A stretch of 64,000 bases of DNA from Myxococcus dinghuensis (GCF_024198235.1 NZ_JAKCFB010000033.1:41517-105516); one strand, 5' to 3'; counted from the stretch's first letter, positions 41,626 through 54,697 are shown. Made by a program: numbers and translations. The notes: generated by a model from the letters alone, not told the origin.

Positions 41626-44600
41626 ATGTCGCCTTTGGGTGAGGCCGTCTGGCCGGAGTCGCTCCGGTCGCTGTTGGAACGAGTCGCGAGCACGCCCACC
41701 GCGGAGGCGGTGGCGGCGTCCGTGGAGTGGAAGGCCGCGTTCGCCCACTGGGTGAGCGGGGCGTCGCTCGACGAGCGCACGGCGGCGCAGGTCGCCGCGT
41801 GGGGCCGGCTGTCGGGGGGCGCGTGCTCCCCGGCGGAGCTGTTGTTCCTGCTGTCGTCGGCCAGTGAGCTGCTCTGGCCCTACACCGCGCGGACCTCCGG
41901 GTTGCTGGCCCGACTCCGGGCGCGACAGGCGGAGGTGCTCGGGGCGCTGAGTGCCCTGGGCGACGCGGAGGCGGAGAGCCGCGTGCGGCGGGAGACGGAC
42001 GCCGCGACGTCGACGGTGCTCACGCGCTTCTTGAAGCGGCAGCCCGAGTCGTTGAGCGCGCTGGTGGGCGGCGTGCCCTGCACCTTCGATGGGAGGGCGC
42101 TGCGCTTCCAGGGCACCGTGGAGGTCGACCTCAAGCAGGCGTTGGCCACGGGCGTGAAGTCCATCGGGCTCCTGGAGCAGTTGCGCGCGCTCCTGCCCGC
42201 GACGGCGGAGGAGGGGAGGGATCGGCTCGCGGACTTCATCCGCACCCGGGCCGCGCGTGTGCCCTGGGAGGAGGCCTCGGAGGTGTTGGCCGAGCGCTTG
42301 TTCTCGCTGGCCACGTCACCGGAGGGCCGTGGGGCCATGCGGGGGTTCCTCGCGTGCTATCCGAACGGCCGCAAGGAGCCGGATTGGTGCGCGCGGGCGG
42401 GTGTGTTGCTGGCGCGCACGTTGGAGGCGGGCGGCGCGCCCCAGGTGTTGGAGAACCTGTGCGAGCTGCTGGGGCGGTTCGACACCCCGCCCGTGGACGG
42501 GCTGCGAGGCGCGCTCGGGGCGCTGGTGAACAGCGACTTCGACCGCGTGCCGGACCTGGCGCCGATGCGCTTCGTCATCGACCACTGCCTGGCCACGATG
42601 CGCAAGGGCGAGCCGGGGCTGGTGCTGACGCTGCTGTGGTTGGAGGAGCGGCTGTTCCGCTCGGCGGTGCGTCGTGGGTTGCCGGACGCTTTCGAGCGCC
42701 GGGGCCGCATGCGGGCGAAGCTGGAGCCGCACGCGACGGGCTTCGCGCAGTTGTGTTGGCTCTCCGAGGAGTGCGCGGACCTGTGGCCCCGCTTGAGCGC
42801 GGAGGGGGAGCGCCCGGGGCTGGATGCGCTGGCCGCGTGGAGGCAGGAGGTGGGCGAGCGCGTGGGTCGCAAGCCGATGTTGCGCAAGGCCGCCATCGAG
42901 TTCTTCCTGTGGTGCGCACCCGAGGCGGCGTCGTCCGAGGCGGAGCTCGCGGTGCTGGCGCTCGTGAAGACGGAGACGGACCGTCGTCAGGTGCGGCGGT
43001 ACAAGGACCATCCCTCCTCTCGGGTTCGCTTCCGCGTCCGCACGCTGCAGACCTGGTTCCAGGGCGCGGCGAAGGAGGGGGCGCCCGTCGAGCCTTCGGG
43101 CGCGGTCGCGCCCGCATCCATCACCGAGGCCTTGCGGCACCTGCATGTGACGCGCGCGGTGCCGATGGGTGGGCGGACCTGGCTCAGGGATCGGGATTTG
43201 GAGGAGGTGCTGTTCGGCGCGGTGTCGCGGGTGGAGGCGGACTTCGCGTCGAAGTATCCGACCCGGTTTCGCCAGCCCGTGGTGGAGTTGACGGCGGAGC
43301 TGCTGGACGGGCTGCGCGCGGAGATGGAGCGCGTGAAGGTGGACCTGGCCGCGTTGCTCGCCCAGGGACAGCCCGCTCCCCTCGAGTTCGATTTGTCGGT
43401 GCAGCGGGCCGGAGAGGCCGCGGCGACGCAGGTCCTGGTCGGGGGCGTTGCCTCCACGGGGGCTCCGCAGTCACGCAGGTCGACAGGGCGGATGCGGCGC
43501 TCCCGAGACGTCTCGGGGATGACCGTGGTCGAGACGATTGCTCCTGCCAGCGCGGAGCCGTCCGCCGAGCCCGCGGCGTCCGCCCCCGTGCCTGGAGAGG
43601 TGGCGGAGGCGTCCGTGTTGGAGCCTTCCGGGCCCTTGGAGCCTGGGACCATCGCGGCGCATGAACCGGTCGATGCCGGCTCCGCGGCGGAGTCGGCGTC
43701 CAGCTCCTTGCGCGATGGCGTCGTGGTGGAGGACTCGCTGGCGTTCGAGGTGCGTCTCGCCGAAGTGCCTGGCGAGAGCACAGGCGACGTGATGCTCGGC
43801 CTCCCGGTCGGGGACGCGGTGTCCGTCCCGGGGCTCGTCGCGGATGGCGGTGTGGTGGTTCCCGCCGAGCGCTCGGAACATGCCCCCGCCGTCGATGAGG
43901 ACGTCCCTGTTCCCGTGGAGACGTTCATGGCACCCGGGCAGGATGTCGCGACGGAGGCGACCGCATCCGTGGGCGCTGCGTCAGCCCCGGGAGACGCCGA
44001 GCTTGCCGTCGCCGATGTGGCCGAAGCCGTGGGAGCCGATGCCGTGGCCCACGCCCTCGACGTGGGACCGGAGTCGACAGAACACGAGGTCACGGCGGAC
44101 GATGGCGTATCCGCTCAGTCCGTTGCCGAAGCGACTCCGAGCGGCCTCTCCGCGGAGGCGGCGGTGGAGGCCCGTGCATCGGAGGTCGCCTCCGCGCCCG
44201 TCCGCGTCACTGCCGCCCGTCGGCCCGGTGTGGAGGTCGCGTTCATCCTCGACGTGGACGTGGATGGCTTCGTGCGGACGGAGCGTGCCTTGTTCCTCCA
44301 GGTCGCGAAGCTGGAGCAGCGCGGAGAGGGCCAGTGGTTGCCCACGTTCCGCATGGGGCGCAAGCAGGTGGACGAGCTGCTCTCGCGGACCGAGGCGTCC
44401 TTCTGTCTCTTCCTGGCACCCCCGTTCCCGCGCGCCGAGTGCGGCATCGTCCCCGCGAGACTCGTGCGGGGGCTGATGGACACCCAGCGCTCGACCGCGG
44501 GGATCACTCGCGAGTCCGTTGCCCGGACGTCCCGCTCGCTGTCGCAGTGGTGGATGGGGGAACTCGTCAGCCTCTGGTCGGGCGATGAGCGCCGTCAGGT

Positions 44601-44691
44601 GCTGGCCCAGGCCACTCGCCTCGATGAGCGCGGCCCGGACTTCGTCGTGCGGTTGCGCGTGCGGAGCAGTCGATCCGTTGCTCGGGGCTGA
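41626..44691 (+). CDS. Large protein of unknown function, two structured parts joined by acidic linker
   Basis: A 1021-residue protein that I do not recognise. Residues 1 to about 600 look mainly helical (for example PDAFERRGRMRAKLEPHATGFAQ, KAAIEFFLWCAPEAA), with no signal peptide or transmembrane segment. Residues about 640-870 are a long Ala/Val/Glu/Ser-rich acidic linker (SAEPSAEPAASAPVPGEVAE). The last about 150 residues form a compact alpha/beta domain with RPGVEVAFILDVDVDGFVRTER and FCLFLAPPFPRAECGIVPARLV. No enzyme motif was found. It starts 15 bases after the oxidoreductase gene, and may share its transcript. Confidence 0.85.
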   Translation: MSPLGEAVWPESLRSLLERVASTPTAEAVAASVEWKAAFAHWVSGASLDERTAAQVAAWGRLSGGACSPAELLFLLSSASELLWPYTARTSGLLARLRARQAEVLGALSALGDAEAESRVRRETDAATSTVLTRFLKRQPESLSALVGGVPCTFDGRALRFQGTVEVDLKQALATGVKSIGLLEQLRALLPATAEEGRDRLADFIRTRAARVPWEEASEVLAERLFSLATSPEGRGAMRGFLACYPNGRKEPDWCARAGVLLARTLEAGGAPQVLENLCELLGRFDTPPVDGLRGALGALVNSDFDRVPDLAPMRFVIDHCLATMRKGEPGLVLTLLWLEERLFRSAVRRGLPDAFERRGRMRAKLEPHATGFAQLCWLSEECADLWPRLSAEGERPGLDALAAWRQEVGERVGRKPMLRKAAIEFFLWCAPEAASSEAELAVLALVKTETDRRQVRRYKDHPSSRVRFRVRTLQTWFQGAAKEGAPVEPSGAVAPASITEALRHLHVTRAVPMGGRTWLRDRDLEEVLFGAVSRVEADFASKYPTRFRQPVVELTAELLDGLRAEMERVKVDLAALLAQGQPAPLEFDLSVQRAGEAAATQVLVGGVASTGAPQSRRSTGRMRRSRDVSGMTVVETIAPASAEPSAEPAASAPVPGEVAEASVLEPSGPLEPGTIAAHEPVDAGSAAESASSSLRDGVVVEDSLAFEVRLAEVPGESTGDVMLGLPVGDAVSVPGLVADGGVVVPAERSEHAPAVDEDVPVPVETFMAPGQDVATEATASVGAASAPGDAELAVADVAEAVGADAVAHALDVGPESTEHEVTADDGVSAQSVAEATPSGLSAEAAVEARASEVASAPVRVTAARRPGVEVAFILDVDVDGFVRTERALFLQVAKLEQRGEGQWLPTFRMGRKQVDELLSRTEASFCLFLAPPFPRAECGIVPARLVRGLMDTQRSTAGITRESVARTSRSLSQWWMGELVSLWSGDERRQVLAQATRLDERGPDFVVRLRVRSSRSVARG

Positions 44692-44720
44692 TGGTCCCGG
44701 TGCATCCGTCGTCGAACGCG

Positions 44721-44748
44721 ACACCACGGTCCTCCCGGGCCGTGGTGT
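44721..44748. terminator. Bidirectional hairpin between the 1021-residue gene and its convergent neighbour
   Basis: ACACCACGG (44721-44729) pairs perfectly with CCGTGGTGT (44740-44748) around a ten-base loop. It lies in the 66-base gap between convergent stop codons. There is no T-run on either side, so it may be a weak or factor-assisted stop. Confidence 0.65.
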
Positions 44749-44757
44749 GTCGATGCC

Positions 44758-45807
44758 TCAGCGAGCGGTCTCGAACTGGGACTCGTACACCTTCCGGTGT
44801 GACGTGTTGCCATGGGGAACATCCAGTCGCTCCGTCGCGATGTCGGACCTGAGGTTGCGGATGGCCTCCGTGCGTTGCTCCGCAGGCATGTTCTTCGGGA
44901 GGGCTTTCACCTTCTGGTCGTAGGTGTGGTAGTCGGCCACGTACCAGCCCTTCATGTCCGTCAGGTTCGCGTGTTTGCCCACGACCAGCTCCTTGCCGGA
45001 CTTGCCTGTGTGCAGCATGCCCTCGACCTCCAGCTCCATCTTCTTCTGCGCGTACTCCCCCTTCGTTCCGATCTTGTTCTTGGCGGAGGTGTTGAGTTCC
45101 TCGAACCGGTTCCAGCGGTGCGCGTTGTTCATTTCGAACAAGAAGGTGCCCGCGGCGTGCTGGTAGGGCTCGTCCCTGAGTCCCTTGGCCATGAAGACGG
45201 TGGGCTTGGGTTGACCGTTGATCTTCGTGGTGAAAGACCGGCCATGACTCTCGCCCTCGGTGACCCGGACACCGGCGTTTGACGTCTCCTCCAGGCGTTT
45301 CAGGGCCGTGGGGCTGTTCGCCAGGAACTGGGCGGAGTTGCCGTAACCCATTCGCGCGAAGTCCTGGAGGACACGGTTGGGGAGCGCTTCGATCTCCGCC
45401 GTGGAGATCGGTCGGACGCCCTGCGGGGTGGTAGTGGTCGCGGGCTGTGGCGCGGCAGGCGTCGTGGTGGTGTGTCGCCGGGCCTCGAAGGCGTCCTGCC
45501 GCCGCGCCTTGACGTCCTGCAGGTACTGGGCGGGTCGGTTGTTGCTGGTCAGCAGCACCTTCACCGCGCCCTCGTCCTTTGCGTTCAGTCGCAGACCCTT
45601 CTCCTTGAGGAAGGAGTTGAAGCCCGCGTACGTACCGGTCGCGTCGGCGCTCTTCTGGCGCAGCGCCGAGGTGTACTCCTTCATGAGCGCCGGGAGTTTG
45701 TTCTGGGGAACCATCCCCCCTCTGGGCGTACGTGACTGTGCGCCGTCCATGGCTCGTGACGTGCTGGGGGACCGGGACAGCGAGGGACTCTTGAAGCTGG
45801 AACGCAC
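44758..45807 (-). CDS. Unknown protein with possible polymorphic-toxin or effector-like C-terminal domain
   Basis: A 349-residue protein. It starts at GTG 45807 after a textbook AGGAGGT. The N-terminal about 45 residues are Ser/Pro-rich, then come helices (LPALMKEYTSALRQKSA) and a Thr/Pro linker (TTTTPAAPQPATTTT). The C-terminal domain, about residues 200-330, contains TFLFEMNNAHRWNRFEELN followed by KGEYAQKKMELEVEGML. The spacing FE-x-x-NA ... F ... EY ... E ... E recalls a motif I associate with peptidase-like toxin or effector domains. That resemblance is from memory and weak. There is no signal peptide. It is divergent from the FHA/sigma-54 regulator. Confidence 0.8.
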   Translation of the reverse strand: MRSSFKSPSLSRSPSTSRAMDGAQSRTPRGGMVPQNKLPALMKEYTSALRQKSADATGTYAGFNSFLKEKGLRLNAKDEGAVKVLLTSNNRPAQYLQDVKARRQDAFEARRHTTTTPAAPQPATTTTPQGVRPISTAEIEALPNRVLQDFARMGYGNSAQFLANSPTALKRLEETSNAGVRVTEGESHGRSFTTKINGQPKPTVFMAKGLRDEPYQHAAGTFLFEMNNAHRWNRFEELNTSAKNKIGTKGEYAQKKMELEVEGMLHTGKSGKELVVGKHANLTDMKGWYVADYHTYDQKVKALPKNMPAEQRTEAIRNLRSDIATERLDVPHGNTSHRKVYESQFETAR

Positions 45808-45934
45808 GGCGACCTCCTGGAAAAGCTCGGCTGTAACGGCGAGCGCCGAGCACTCGCCATGGCTCGGAGTCGGGGACCTCTGACTCCTCCCCAACGAACA
45901 GCCCGTCGCGTCGCCGTGGTAGCGTGGTGGATCC

Positions 45935-47317
45935 ATGAGCACCTCCGAGCGACCCCCAGGCCCGGGGCGCCCGCCCTCGAAGGGCGAGGACGACCTTCAG
46001 CAGACCCGGCCCACGGGTACCCACCGGCCGGGCTTCACGGGCGCGGTCCGCCGCTTCCGCTTCACCGTGCTGGAAGGTCCTCAACCGGGGTTGTCCAAGG
46101 ACTCGAACGCGGACACGTTCTCCATCGGCTCGCACGCGCTCAACGACTTCGTCATCGACGAGCCCACCGTGTCGCGCTTCCATTGCGAGGTCCGCATCGA
46201 CCGCGATGGTGCGCGCGTGCGCGACGTGGACAGCCTCAACGGCACGGTGCTCGATGGTGTCCACATCCGCGAGGCCTTCCTGCGCGGTGGCAGCGTGCTG
46301 CGGTTGGGGCGGGTGAGCGTGCGATTCGACTTCAGCCCCGAGAGCAACCGGCTCCAGCTCTCCGAGCGCACGAACTTCGGCGACCTGGTGGGGACCTCCA
46401 TCGTCTCGCGTGCGAGCTTCGCGCTCATGGAGCGCGCCTCCGCCAGCGACGCCACGGTGTTGTTGGAAGGGGAGACCGGGACGGGCAAGAGCCGCGCCGC
46501 GCTCGCCATCCACCGGGCGGGTGTCCGGGCCAACGGCCCGTTCCTCACCGTCGACTGTGGCGCCATCCCTGGCAACCTCTTGGAGAGCGAGCTGTTCGGC
46601 CACGAGAAGGGCGCCTTCACGGGGGCGCTCCAGCGACGCATCGGCGCCTTCGAGGAGGCCGATGGTGGGACCATCTTCCTCGACGAAGTGGGCGAGCTGC
46701 CCGCGGAGCTGCAACCCAAGCTGCTGCGGGTGCTGGAGCAGCGGGAGATCCGCCGCCTCGGCTCGAATGGTTACCAACCCGTCAACGTGCGCGTCATCGC
46801 GGCGACACATCGGGACCTGCGCGCGGAGGTGAACGCGGGGCGCTTCCGCTCCGACCTGTTCTTCCGGCTCGCGGTGGTGCGCATCCTGATTCCCGCCCTG
46901 AGGGAGCGGCCCGAGGACATCCCGCCCATCGCCGAGCGCATCCTGGGCACGTTCGGCGCCGCGCCCGAGCAAACCGCCGCCTTGCGCGCTCCGGAGTTCA
47001 TCACCCAGCTCCAGCACGCGGCCTGGCCCGGCAACATCCGCGAGCTGCGCAACCACCTGGAGCGCTGCCTGGTGTTCCAGGACGCGATGCCGCCGTCCAC
47101 GGAAGAGGTGGGGACGGCCGGGGTGCTCCGCAGCATGGTCGACCCGAAGCAGCCCTACGCGGAGGCCCGGCGCCGGGCGCTCGAGGTGTTCGAGCGCGAG
47201 TACCTCGATGCCCTCATGAAGCTGCACGGGGGCAAGGTCTCCCAGGCCGCGACCGCCGCGGACATGGACCGCGTCTACCTGTACCGCCTGCTGCGCCGCC
47301 GCGGCCTGCGCGAGTGA
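45935..47317 (+). CDS. Sigma-54-dependent transcriptional activator with FHA sensor domain
   Basis: A 460-residue enhancer-binding protein. Residues about 45-135 form an FHA domain (SIGSHALNDFVIDEPTVSRFHCEV ... DLNGTV-like SLNGTVLDGVHI), which binds phosphothreonine. The central AAA+ domain has Walker A GETGTGKS at 179-186, sigma-54-contacting GAFTGA at 226-231 and DGGTIFLDEVGELP. The C-terminus is a short Fis-type helix-turn-helix (GGKVSQAATAADMDRVYLYRLLRRRGL). In myxobacteria FHA activators respond to Ser/Thr kinases. Here a kinase gene ends just seven bases away on the other strand, which suggests a partnership, though not proof. Confidence 0.95.
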   Translation: MSTSERPPGPGRPPSKGEDDLQQTRPTGTHRPGFTGAVRRFRFTVLEGPQPGLSKDSNADTFSIGSHALNDFVIDEPTVSRFHCEVRIDRDGARVRDVDSLNGTVLDGVHIREAFLRGGSVLRLGRVSVRFDFSPESNRLQLSERTNFGDLVGTSIVSRASFALMERASASDATVLLEGETGTGKSRAALAIHRAGVRANGPFLTVDCGAIPGNLLESELFGHEKGAFTGALQRRIGAFEEADGGTIFLDEVGELPAELQPKLLRVLEQREIRRLGSNGYQPVNVRVIAATHRDLRAEVNAGRFRSDLFFRLAVVRILIPALRERPEDIPPIAERILGTFGAAPEQTAALRAPEFITQLQHAAWPGNIRELRNHLERCLVFQDAMPPSTEEVGTAGVLRSMVDPKQPYAEARRRALEVFEREYLDALMKLHGGKVSQAATAADMDRVYLYRLLRRRGLRE

Positions 47318-47324
47318 CGCGGCC

Positions 47325-48662
47325 TCACCGCGGCTCGCGCTCCGTCACCGCGCCCGCCGCGCCTCCCGTGGCCCACTGCTCCAGGCGGAGCAGCGGGCCT
47401 CCCTCCAGGCGTGGGGGACCCGCTCCCTCGCGGGAGAAGTCGCTCGGAGCGGCGCACACGTAGAAGCGCGCCTCGACCCGGGCCCCCACGCGCTCCAGGA
47501 CCCGCGCGAGCATCCGGTCCGCCTGGGCACGCCCCGACCGCGCCTCGCGCTCCCTGCCGACCGGGTCGCCCGGCAGGGGGCGCCACGCGAGCAGGGCGTT
47601 CCCTCCTTCGACCGCGAGCCCCCAATCCGAGGACTCCAGCGCGGCCCGGACGTCATCCAGCGCGGCGTCCCGCGCGTCGAGCGCTTCGTCCGTGGGGTCG
47701 TCCTCTCCCGCCGGGAACCGCAGGTCCACGTAGAGCCCCTGCGCCCAGGAGGCTCCGTCCTGGCGCGTGAGGCTCGCGCGCAGGGCCCCGAGGAACGCGT
47801 CCACGTCGGGCCACCGCTCCTCCGGGCGCTTGGCGAGACAGCGCTGGAGCACCGACTCCAGGTCCGCGGGGACGCGGACGTGCTCACCGAGCCGTGGCGG
47901 GGGCGCGTGCAGATGCTGTTCCTCTACCTCCACCGCGCTCGTGCCGGGAAAGGGCGGGCTGCCGGTGAGCAACTGGTACAGGAGGACTCCCAACGCGTAG
48001 ACGTCGGTCCTCACGTCGACCGGCTGCCCGAGGATCTGCTCGGGGGCCATGGCCACGGGGGTTCCGAGCACCGCGCCCGCGCTCGTCAGCCCGGCGCCTT
48101 CGTCGGGGACCTGGACCTTGGCGATGCCGAAGTCCACCAGCTTCACGGTGAAGCCCTCCGGGCGAGGCAACAGCATCACGTTCCGCGCCTTCAGGTCCCG
48201 GTGCAGCACGCCCACGTCGTGCGCCAGCCGCAGCGCGCTGCCCAGCTCCTCCATCACCGTCCCCATCTCCTCGACGGAGAACGCGCCGCGATGCGCGAGC
48301 CAGGACTCCACGTCCTCGCCCTCCAGCCACTCCATGGCCAGCCAGGGGCGTCCGTCCCGCAGCTCACCGTGTTCGAGGATGCGGACGATGTTCGGATGGT
48401 CCAAGCGCTGGAGCGTCTCGGCCTCCTGCTTGAAGCGACGGAGCACCTCCGTGACGTGGTTCAGCTCCGGGTGCAGGACCTTGAGGGCCGCGGGCACGCG
48501 CGTGACGACGTGGGTCGCGCGATAGAGGTACGCGGTGATTCCCGGGTGCACGCGCGCCTCCACCACCCAAGGCCCCACGAGGGCGCCTGCCTCCAGCGCG
48601 CTGCCGTACAAGGACACCGAGCTGTCGGGCGGCGCCGTGTCTCGCTCGTCTTCCGCCATCAT
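47325..48662 (-). CDS. Hanks-type serine/threonine kinase with atypical glycine loop
   Basis: A 445-residue protein with a kinase domain at about residues 30-300. Catalytic motifs are ATP-binding Lys61 (PAALKVLHPE), HRDLKARN with Asp156 and Asn161, VDFGIAK, and GTPVAMAPEQ. The glycine-rich loop is replaced by EARVHPGITAYLY, with only one of the usual three glycines. The C-terminal about 140 residues are unlike known sensor domains and contain YVDLRFPAGEDDPTDEALDARDA. No transmembrane segment is seen. The start is one of two adjacent ATGs (48662, 48659) after AGAGGGGGA. It follows the large kinase gene by 31 bases and is co-transcribed with it. Confidence 0.92.
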   Translation of the reverse strand: MMAEDERDTAPPDSSVSLYGSALEAGALVGPWVVEARVHPGITAYLYRATHVVTRVPAALKVLHPELNHVTEVLRRFKQEAETLQRLDHPNIVRILEHGELRDGRPWLAMEWLEGEDVESWLAHRGAFSVEEMGTVMEELGSALRLAHDVGVLHRDLKARNVMLLPRPEGFTVKLVDFGIAKVQVPDEGAGLTSAGAVLGTPVAMAPEQILGQPVDVRTDVYALGVLLYQLLTGSPPFPGTSAVEVEEQHLHAPPPRLGEHVRVPADLESVLQRCLAKRPEERWPDVDAFLGALRASLTRQDGASWAQGLYVDLRFPAGEDDPTDEALDARDAALDDVRAALESSDWGLAVEGGNALLAWRPLPGDPVGREREARSGRAQADRMLARVLERVGARVEARFYVCAAPSDFSREGAGPPRLEGGPLLRLEQWATGGAAGAVTEREPR

Positions 48663-48693
48663 TCCCCCTCTGCGTCCACCGGTGTTCCGCCTG

Positions 48694-52575
<3,882 letters not shown>

Positions 52576-52690
52576 CAAGGTCGTCTGCGGAGGGGCCGGG
52601 CTTCGACGTTCGTGCGGATGGCCCGTCGCAGCATCGCCGCTTTCGCGGCACCGACGGAAGCCTCCCCCCTCGGGACGACACCAGGACGAG

Positions 52691-52939
52691 CTAGTCGCTC
52701 ATCTCCGGAAGGTCCGGCAGCGTGTCCGGGTCCAGCTTCAGGATGACGCACAGCCGCGTCAGGGTGGAAATGGTCGGGACCATGACCCCTCGCTCCACGC
52801 GCGCGAGCACCTCCACGGGCATCTCCAGGCGCTCGGCGACCTCCTCCATGCCGAGCCCCGCCTGCTGGCGGGCGGCCTTCAGTGCTGCCCCGAGCACCTC
52901 GGCCCTTTCCGCGCGACTCGTCTTCATGGATGCGAGCAT
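52691..52939 (-). CDS. Small XRE-family helix-turn-helix regulator
   Basis: An 82-residue single-domain DNA-binding protein. The helix-turn-helix is LGAALKAARQQAGLGMEEVAERLEMPVEVLARVERGVMVPTISTLTRLCVIL, with the usual recognition helix around MPVEVLARVERG (shown in parts). The C-terminus is acidic (DPDTLPDLPEMSD). Starts at 52963 and 52927 are also possible; none has a strong ribosome-binding site. It lies 115 bases upstream of the large kinase gene on the same strand and may regulate that operon. Confidence 0.85.
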   Translation of the reverse strand: MLASMKTSRAERAEVLGAALKAARQQAGLGMEEVAERLEMPVEVLARVERGVMVPTISTLTRLCVILKLDPDTLPDLPEMSD

Positions 52940-53213
52940 GACGCCATCTGGCCCGCTCGTCATCCAATTCACCACATGCTTGATGTCCGAAGCATGCCCC
53001 CCAACAGTGCCAGGGGTCCTCGGGTCGCCCCCTCCCTGGGACGGGAGGAGGAGCCCCCGGCGCGTGGGACGGCCCGGGGCTGCCCTGGAGTGGGGGTGGG
53101 CGCCCGTCCGGGCCATGTGCACGGTGCCCAGGGGGGCTGCGGCATTGGCGCCGGGCGGGGGCTGTGTTAGGCCGCCCCTCCCCGCAAGCCTGCCCAGGAG
53201 CCAGGAGAAGCGA

Positions 53214-53621
53214 ATGACCCGTCGCCAGGTCCGCGTCGTCGGTGCGATGCTCGAGAACGAGCAGGGCCGCTACCTCATCACCCAGCGCCCGCCCACCGCG
53301 TCGCTCCCCTTGCTCTGGGAGTTCCCCGGGGGCCGCGTCGAAGAGGGCGAGAGCGACCCGGAGGCCCTGGTCCGTGAGATCCAGGAGGAGATGGGCGTGG
53401 CCGTGGAGGTGCTCGACCAGGCCATGCACACCCGGCACGAGTACCCGACCTACGACATCGACTTCCGCGTGTTCCGCTGCCGCCTCGCGGAGGCGGAGGG
53501 CAACATCCGGCACCTGAGGGTGCACGACCACCGCTGGGTGACGTTGGAGGAGATGTCGGGCTACCGCTTCCCGGACGCCGACGCGAAGACGCTGGCGAAG
53601 CTGCTCGACCTGGATTCCTGA
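53214..53621 (+). CDS. Nudix hydrolase, MutT-like (8-oxo-dGTP diphosphatase type)
   Basis: A 135-residue hydrolase with a perfect Nudix box: G40-x5-E46-x7-R54-E55-x2-E58-E59-x-G61. Upstream, LLWEFPGGRVEEGE gives the substrate-loop context common in MutT. It begins QVRVVGAMLENEQGRYLITQRPP, matching sanitising (d)NTP hydrolases. The start ATG follows AGGAG. Exact substrate (8-oxo-dGTP, or CTP derivatives) is not readable from sequence. A lipoprotein gene follows after one base. Confidence 0.92.
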   Translation: MTRRQVRVVGAMLENEQGRYLITQRPPTASLPLLWEFPGGRVEEGESDPEALVREIQEEMGVAVEVLDQAMHTRHEYPTYDIDFRVFRCRLAEAEGNIRHLRVHDHRWVTLEEMSGYRFPDADAKTLAKLLDLDS

Positions 53622-53622
53622 C

Positions 53623-54558
53623 GTGCGTGGGTCGGCCCGCCGAGCGCTGCTGCTGGCCCTGGCGCTGGGCGCCTGCTCCAGCCCGAAGCCGGTGCCCCCG
53701 GACGCCGGCCCCGGGGTGAGCGCCGCCCCCGAGCCGTCCACCGTGGGACTGCCCGGGTGTCCGGCCTATGGCGAGCCGGTGAAGACGGGCGTGGTGCCCC
53801 GACAGTTGCCGGAGCTGTCCGGCCTGGTCGCCAGCGTGCGGCACCCCGGCGTGTTCTGGGCGCACAACGACTCGGGGAACGACTTCGAGCTGTTCGCCAT
53901 CGACGAGACGGGCAAGGTCCTCGCCCGCCTGGCGCTCACCGGCGCGGAACCCCGCGACATCGAGGACGTGACGCTGGGGCCGTGCGCGCCGGGCGTGTCG
54001 CGGGTGTGCCTCTTCCTGGGGGACATCGGCGACAACTTCGCGCTGCGCGACGACGTGCGGCTGTACCGGTTGCCGGAGCCGGAGACGCTCGCCGACGCCA
54101 CCGTGCCGGTGGAGGTGCTGTCCTTCACCTATCCCGACGGCGCGCACGACGCGGAAGCGCTGGTGGCCGACGCCCGCACGGGACGGCTCGCCCTCATCAC
54201 CAAGACGCGCCTGTCGCTCGGCGACGTCTACGCCCTGGACGGCTTGCGCCCGGGCACCGTCGTCCAGGCGACGAAGCTGGGCACGCTGTCGGCGCCGGAG
54301 AACGTGGACCGCGTGACGACGGCCGCGTCGCTGCATCCGTCCGGCGAGCGCCTGCTGCTGCGCACCTACAGCCGGGTGTGGGAGGTGCGGCGCGCGGGGG
54401 CTGGGAGCCTGGAGGACCTGCTGACGGGGACGGTGGTGCAGGTGCCCCATGGCAGCCAGCCCCAGGGCGAGGCCATCACCTTCCTGTCGGATGGACAGGG
54501 CTACCTGCAGGGCACGGAGTTCAGCGGTCAACCCTTGTGGCGTGTCGGGTGTCGCTGA
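53623..54558 (+). CDS. Predicted lipoprotein, possible beta-propeller
   Basis: A 311-residue lipoprotein starting at GTG, with lipobox ALALGACSS and a Pro-rich spacer. The mature protein has repeating blades that look beta-propeller-like: ELSGLVASVRHPGVFWAHNDSGNDFELFAIDE, DIEDVTLGPCAPGVSRVCLFLGDIGDN, YTFPDG-like SFTYPDGAHDAEALVAD, and LHPSGERLLLRTYSRVWEV. The phrase HNDSGND and the Asp/Asn-rich loops suggest Ca or ligand binding. No family is assigned. Its start is one base after the Nudix stop. Confidence 0.82.
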   Translation: MRGSARRALLLALALGACSSPKPVPPDAGPGVSAAPEPSTVGLPGCPAYGEPVKTGVVPRQLPELSGLVASVRHPGVFWAHNDSGNDFELFAIDETGKVLARLALTGAEPRDIEDVTLGPCAPGVSRVCLFLGDIGDNFALRDDVRLYRLPEPETLADATVPVEVLSFTYPDGAHDAEALVADARTGRLALITKTRLSLGDVYALDGLRPGTVVQATKLGTLSAPENVDRVTTAASLHPSGERLLLRTYSRVWEVRRAGAGSLEDLLTGTVVQVPHGSQPQGEAITFLSDGQGYLQGTEFSGQPLWRVGCR

Positions 54559-54697
54559 TCCGCGTCGCCGGTCCACGCGAGTGTCGTGAAGCCCGCCTGC
54601 CGGGTTGACGGTATCGCGCCGGTGAACATCTTTGGCCGGCTAGAGGTGTCGCCATGCGGGCACGGGGTCCGCATGCGCGGGGAGGGGGAGGGCGAGC

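Noticed and set aside
38431..41748. Open frame of about 1105 codons on the minus strand opposite the molybdopterin oxidoreductase
   Set aside because: Its translation is low-complexity Arg/His/Ala/Gly sequence without motifs. It is an artefact of GC-rich third positions in the true plus-strand gene.
45859..47463. Long plus-strand frame overlapping the FHA regulator in another reading frame
   Set aside because: The regulator's own frame carries FHA, Walker A, GAFTGA and Fis motifs. The alternative frame is Arg/Gly/Pro-rich noise.
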